Position numbers and translations under genes: made by a program. A DNA stretch of 64,000 nucleotides, taken from contig NZ_JACHYC010000006.1 in the NCBI RefSeq assembly GCF_014192575.1, forward strand, positions 310,001-374,000, written 5' to 3'. The notes beneath the pieces are model-generated. The model saw only the letters and a list, made by a program, of their open reading frames with translations, was not told where the DNA came from and made no database searches. Below, piece by piece: positions 62,040-64,000 of the stretch. The first letter of the stretch is position 1. Every line of letters starts with the position of its first letter. Source of the stretch: Variovorax sp. Sphag1AA (GTDB lineage Bacteria > Pseudomonadota > Gammaproteobacteria > Burkholderiales > Burkholderiaceae_C).

Positions 62040-64000
62040 ATGAACGACACGACGTCTTCCCCTTCACGTCTGCTCAAGGTCACCGCTGTCGCGGCGCGCT
62101 GGCTGCTGGGTCTTCTCGTCGGTACATGGCTGCTGCTGGCGCTGTCAGTCGTTGTCCTACACGTCTGGATTGTGCCGCGAATCGGCGATTACCGTAGCGC
62201 GCTCGAGGCGCAGGCCACACGCGCGATCGGCGTACCCGTGCGCATCGGCTCGATCGAGGCGCGATCGGGCAGCTTCTTTCCCACGGTCGAACTGCGTGAC
62301 GTGGTGCTCGAAGATGTCCGCCAGCAGGAGGCCCTGCGACTCAAACGGGTAGTGGCAAGCGTGTCGCCGCGCTCCCTCTGGAACCTGAGCTTCGAGCAGC
62401 TCTACATCGAGCAGCCGCAGGTCGACGTCCTGCGCGACGCCGACGGCAAGCTGCACATCGCGGGGCTCGAGATGACGACCCAGACCAGTGGAGGCGGCGA
62501 CAGCGCCGACTGGTTCTTCGCGCAGCGCGAAGTCGTCGTGCAGGGCGGTACCGTGCGCTGGATCGACGAGGGTCGCAAGACCGAGCCGCTGCTGCTGACG
62601 GACGTCCAGTTCGTGGCCCGCAACGGCGGTCGCAGGCACGGGATGCGCATCGACGCCACCCCGCCCGCTGGTTGGGGTCAGCGCTTCACGCTGCTCGGCG
62701 ACTTCCGCCAGCCACTGCTCTCCGTGCGCAGTGGCAACTGGAAGTCCTGGAACGGCCAGCTCTTCGCCAATCTCCCCTATATCGACGTGACCCGGCTCGG
62801 CCGCTACGTCGATCTCGATGCCCGGATCCGCGAAGGCAGCGGCGGCCTGCGCCTCTGGGCCGATGTCAAGGATGGGCAGCTTTCGGGTGCGGTAGCCGAT
62901 CTTGCGCTGATGAAAGTCGACGCATCGCTCGCCAAGGACCTCCAGCCGCTGGTGCTTCGCAACGTCACTGGCCGCCTGGCCGGCCGGCTGGACGAGGGTA
63001 CCTTCGAGTTCTCGACCACCAACCTCCAGTTCGAGACCAATGACGGCATCCGCTGGCCGGGCGGCAACATCTGGCTCCAGCACTCGCCGGCGAAAGGCCG
63101 CGTGGCCGAACGCGGCGCCTACCGGGCCGACCGGCTCGATCTCGCAGCGCTGGCGCTGATCGCGGACCGGCTTCCGATCGGCGATGCGACTCGCAAGCTG
63201 ATCGATTCCTATGGCCTGCGCGGCCTCGTGGAGCGCATCGACGGCAACTGGCAGGGCTCGCCGGGTGCGCCGGACAAGTACCAGTTGCGCGGACGCGTGA
63301 GCAACTTCAGCGTGGCATCGCAGTCGGGCGAGCATGCCGAACCCGCGGCGGAGCCGACCCGTCCCGCCGCTGGCCGCAATGGTCAGCGCGCCGGCGCATC
63401 TCCTAGCGCTGCGAGCCCGACGGCCGCGGAGCTGCCTCGGCCGCCCGTCGGTGTTCCCGGCATACAGGGCGCGACGGTCGAATTCGACGCCAATCAGGCG
63501 GGCGGCAATGCCACGGCGTCGATCGCCAAGGGGTCGCTTGATTTTCCGGGCGTCTTCGAAGAGCCGGTGATCCCCATCGACCAGCTCTCGACGCAGCTCC
63601 AGTGGAAGATCGACGGCCAGGCGGTCCAGCTCCAGGTCTCGGGCCTGCGCTTTTCCAATGCCGACGCGGAAGGCGAGGCGACCGCGAGTTGGCGCACCAC
63701 CGATCCGGCCGTATCGCGCGGCGGCGGGCGCTTCCCGGGTGTGCTCGACCTTCAGGGCAAGCTCAGCCGCGCAGACGGCACACGCGTGTACCGCTACCTG
63801 CCGCTGGAAATTCCCAAGCACACGCGCGACTACGTGCGTGACGCGGTTACCAAGGGCACTGCGAGTTCAGTGGATTTCAGGGTCCGAGGCGACCTGTACG
63901 ACATGCCCTTCATGGACCCCAAGCACGGCGACTTCCGCATCGCCGCACGCGTGTCCGACGTGACCTATGCGTATGTGCCGTCTTCGCTCAGCAGCGTGAC
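62040..64000 (+). CDS. yhdP: YhdP-family AsmA-like envelope protein (3' end outside window)
   Basis: First ~653 residues of a large inner-membrane-anchored periplasmic protein. An N-terminal helix ('LLGLLVGTWLLLALSVVVLHVWIV') precedes 'GDYRSALEAQATRAIGVPVRIGSI', the start typical of the family (TIGR02099). The body is the beta-rich, bridge-like AsmA fold, with a proline/alanine-rich insertion (63330-63440). In Escherichia coli YhdP, with TamB and YdbH, moves phospholipid to the outer membrane. The frame is open to the last base, and the full gene should be roughly twice this length. The ATG at 62040 is 25 bases from the divergent glnE start. Confidence 0.92.
   Translation, partial: MNDTTSSPSRLLKVTAVAARWLLGLLVGTWLLLALSVVVLHVWIVPRIGDYRSALEAQATRAIGVPVRIGSIEARSGSFFPTVELRDVVLEDVRQQEALRLKRVVASVSPRSLWNLSFEQLYIEQPQVDVLRDADGKLHIAGLEMTTQTSGGGDSADWFFAQREVVVQGGTVRWIDEGRKTEPLLLTDVQFVARNGGRRHGMRIDATPPAGWGQRFTLLGDFRQPLLSVRSGNWKSWNGQLFANLPYIDVTRLGRYVDLDARIREGSGGLRLWADVKDGQLSGAVADLALMKVDASLAKDLQPLVLRNVTGRLAGRLDEGTFEFSTTNLQFETNDGIRWPGGNIWLQHSPAKGRVAERGAYRADRLDLAALALIADRLPIGDATRKLIDSYGLRGLVERIDGNWQGSPGAPDKYQLRGRVSNFSVASQSGEHAEPAAEPTRPAAGRNGQRAGASPSAASPTAAELPRPPVGVPGIQGATVEFDANQAGGNATASIAKGSLDFPGVFEEPVIPIDQLSTQLQWKIDGQAVQLQVSGLRFSNADAEGEATASWRTTDPAVSRGGGRFPGVLDLQGKLSRADGTRVYRYLPLEIPKHTRDYVRDAVTKGTASSVDFRVRGDLYDMPFMDPKHGDFRIAARVSDVTYAYVPSSLSSV

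Overview
The window reads as a chromosomal segment of a GC-rich betaproteobacterium of the order Burkholderiales, closest in style to the Comamonadaceae or related families. The evidence is gene order and family membership: recA-recX followed by argC and sucC-sucD-terC, a second long-form IF-1 next to dbpA, glnE divergent from yhdP, purB-yaeQ, a solitary pilA opposite a fimT-pilV-pilW-pilX-pilY1-pilE cluster, and several small proteins typical of this order. No rRNA, tRNA, CRISPR array, prophage or intact insertion sequence was found. Genus-level assignment cannot be made by eye.

Layout. 0-6 kb: the 3' part of a very large repeat-rich autotransporter, then a strong terminator. 6-14 kb: an unusual NRAMP-type transporter, a nuclease-fused DinG/XPD-like helicase, an SGNH hydrolase, two small conserved proteins, and a TetR-controlled pair (extradiol-type dioxygenase plus di-haem cytochrome c). 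14-16.5 kb: a likely cold-shock translation unit (infA-dbpA) with a long untranslated leader. 16.5-19.7 kb: a degenerate HtrA-like protease, a sugar-isomerase-like TIM barrel and a class-I amidotransferase-like hydrolase. 19.7-24.5 kb: topoisomerase III with a C-terminal SWIB domain, divergent from a SET-domain protein with a lysine-rich tail, then birA. 24.5-27.2 kb: a two-component system and a MarR regulator. 27.2-32.8 kb: recA (two LexA-like boxes), recX, argC, sucCD and a TerC-family membrane protein. 32.8-37.5 kb: a signalling block of PP2C phosphatase, FHA protein, CHASE2 adenylate cyclase and metallo-beta-lactamase-fold cyclic nucleotide phosphodiesterase. 37.5-46.4 kb: type IV pilus genes split by a graveyard of decayed insertion sequences. 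46.4-50.6 kb: moaC, a BepA-like protease, small membrane proteins, and a second TerC gene behind a clear yybP-ykoY manganese riboswitch. 50.6-64 kb: small zinc-ribbon proteins, yaeQ, purB, M48 protease plus DUF898 protein, a glutathione S-transferase, a glutathione peroxidase, a diiron protein, rlpA, glnE and the 5' part of yhdP.

How the parts fit. Most genes are housekeeping or envelope functions. Several small systems stand out: the phosphatase/FHA/cyclase/phosphodiesterase block looks like a self-contained second-messenger circuit lying directly upstream of pilA; the two TerC paralogues are wired differently, only one being metal-riboswitch controlled; and the topB/SET intergenic region holds a 33-bp perfectly alternating pyrimidine-purine tract between two chromatin-flavoured genes.

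Limits. All calls come from reading the sequence and remembered family features; no alignments or searches were run. Starts were chosen by ribosome-binding sites and neighbouring stops and some may be off by a few codons. Nothing here proves a wholly new system. The best candidates for follow-up are the signalling block, the SWIB/SET pair, the variant NRAMP protein and the structured elements upstream of the pilus genes.
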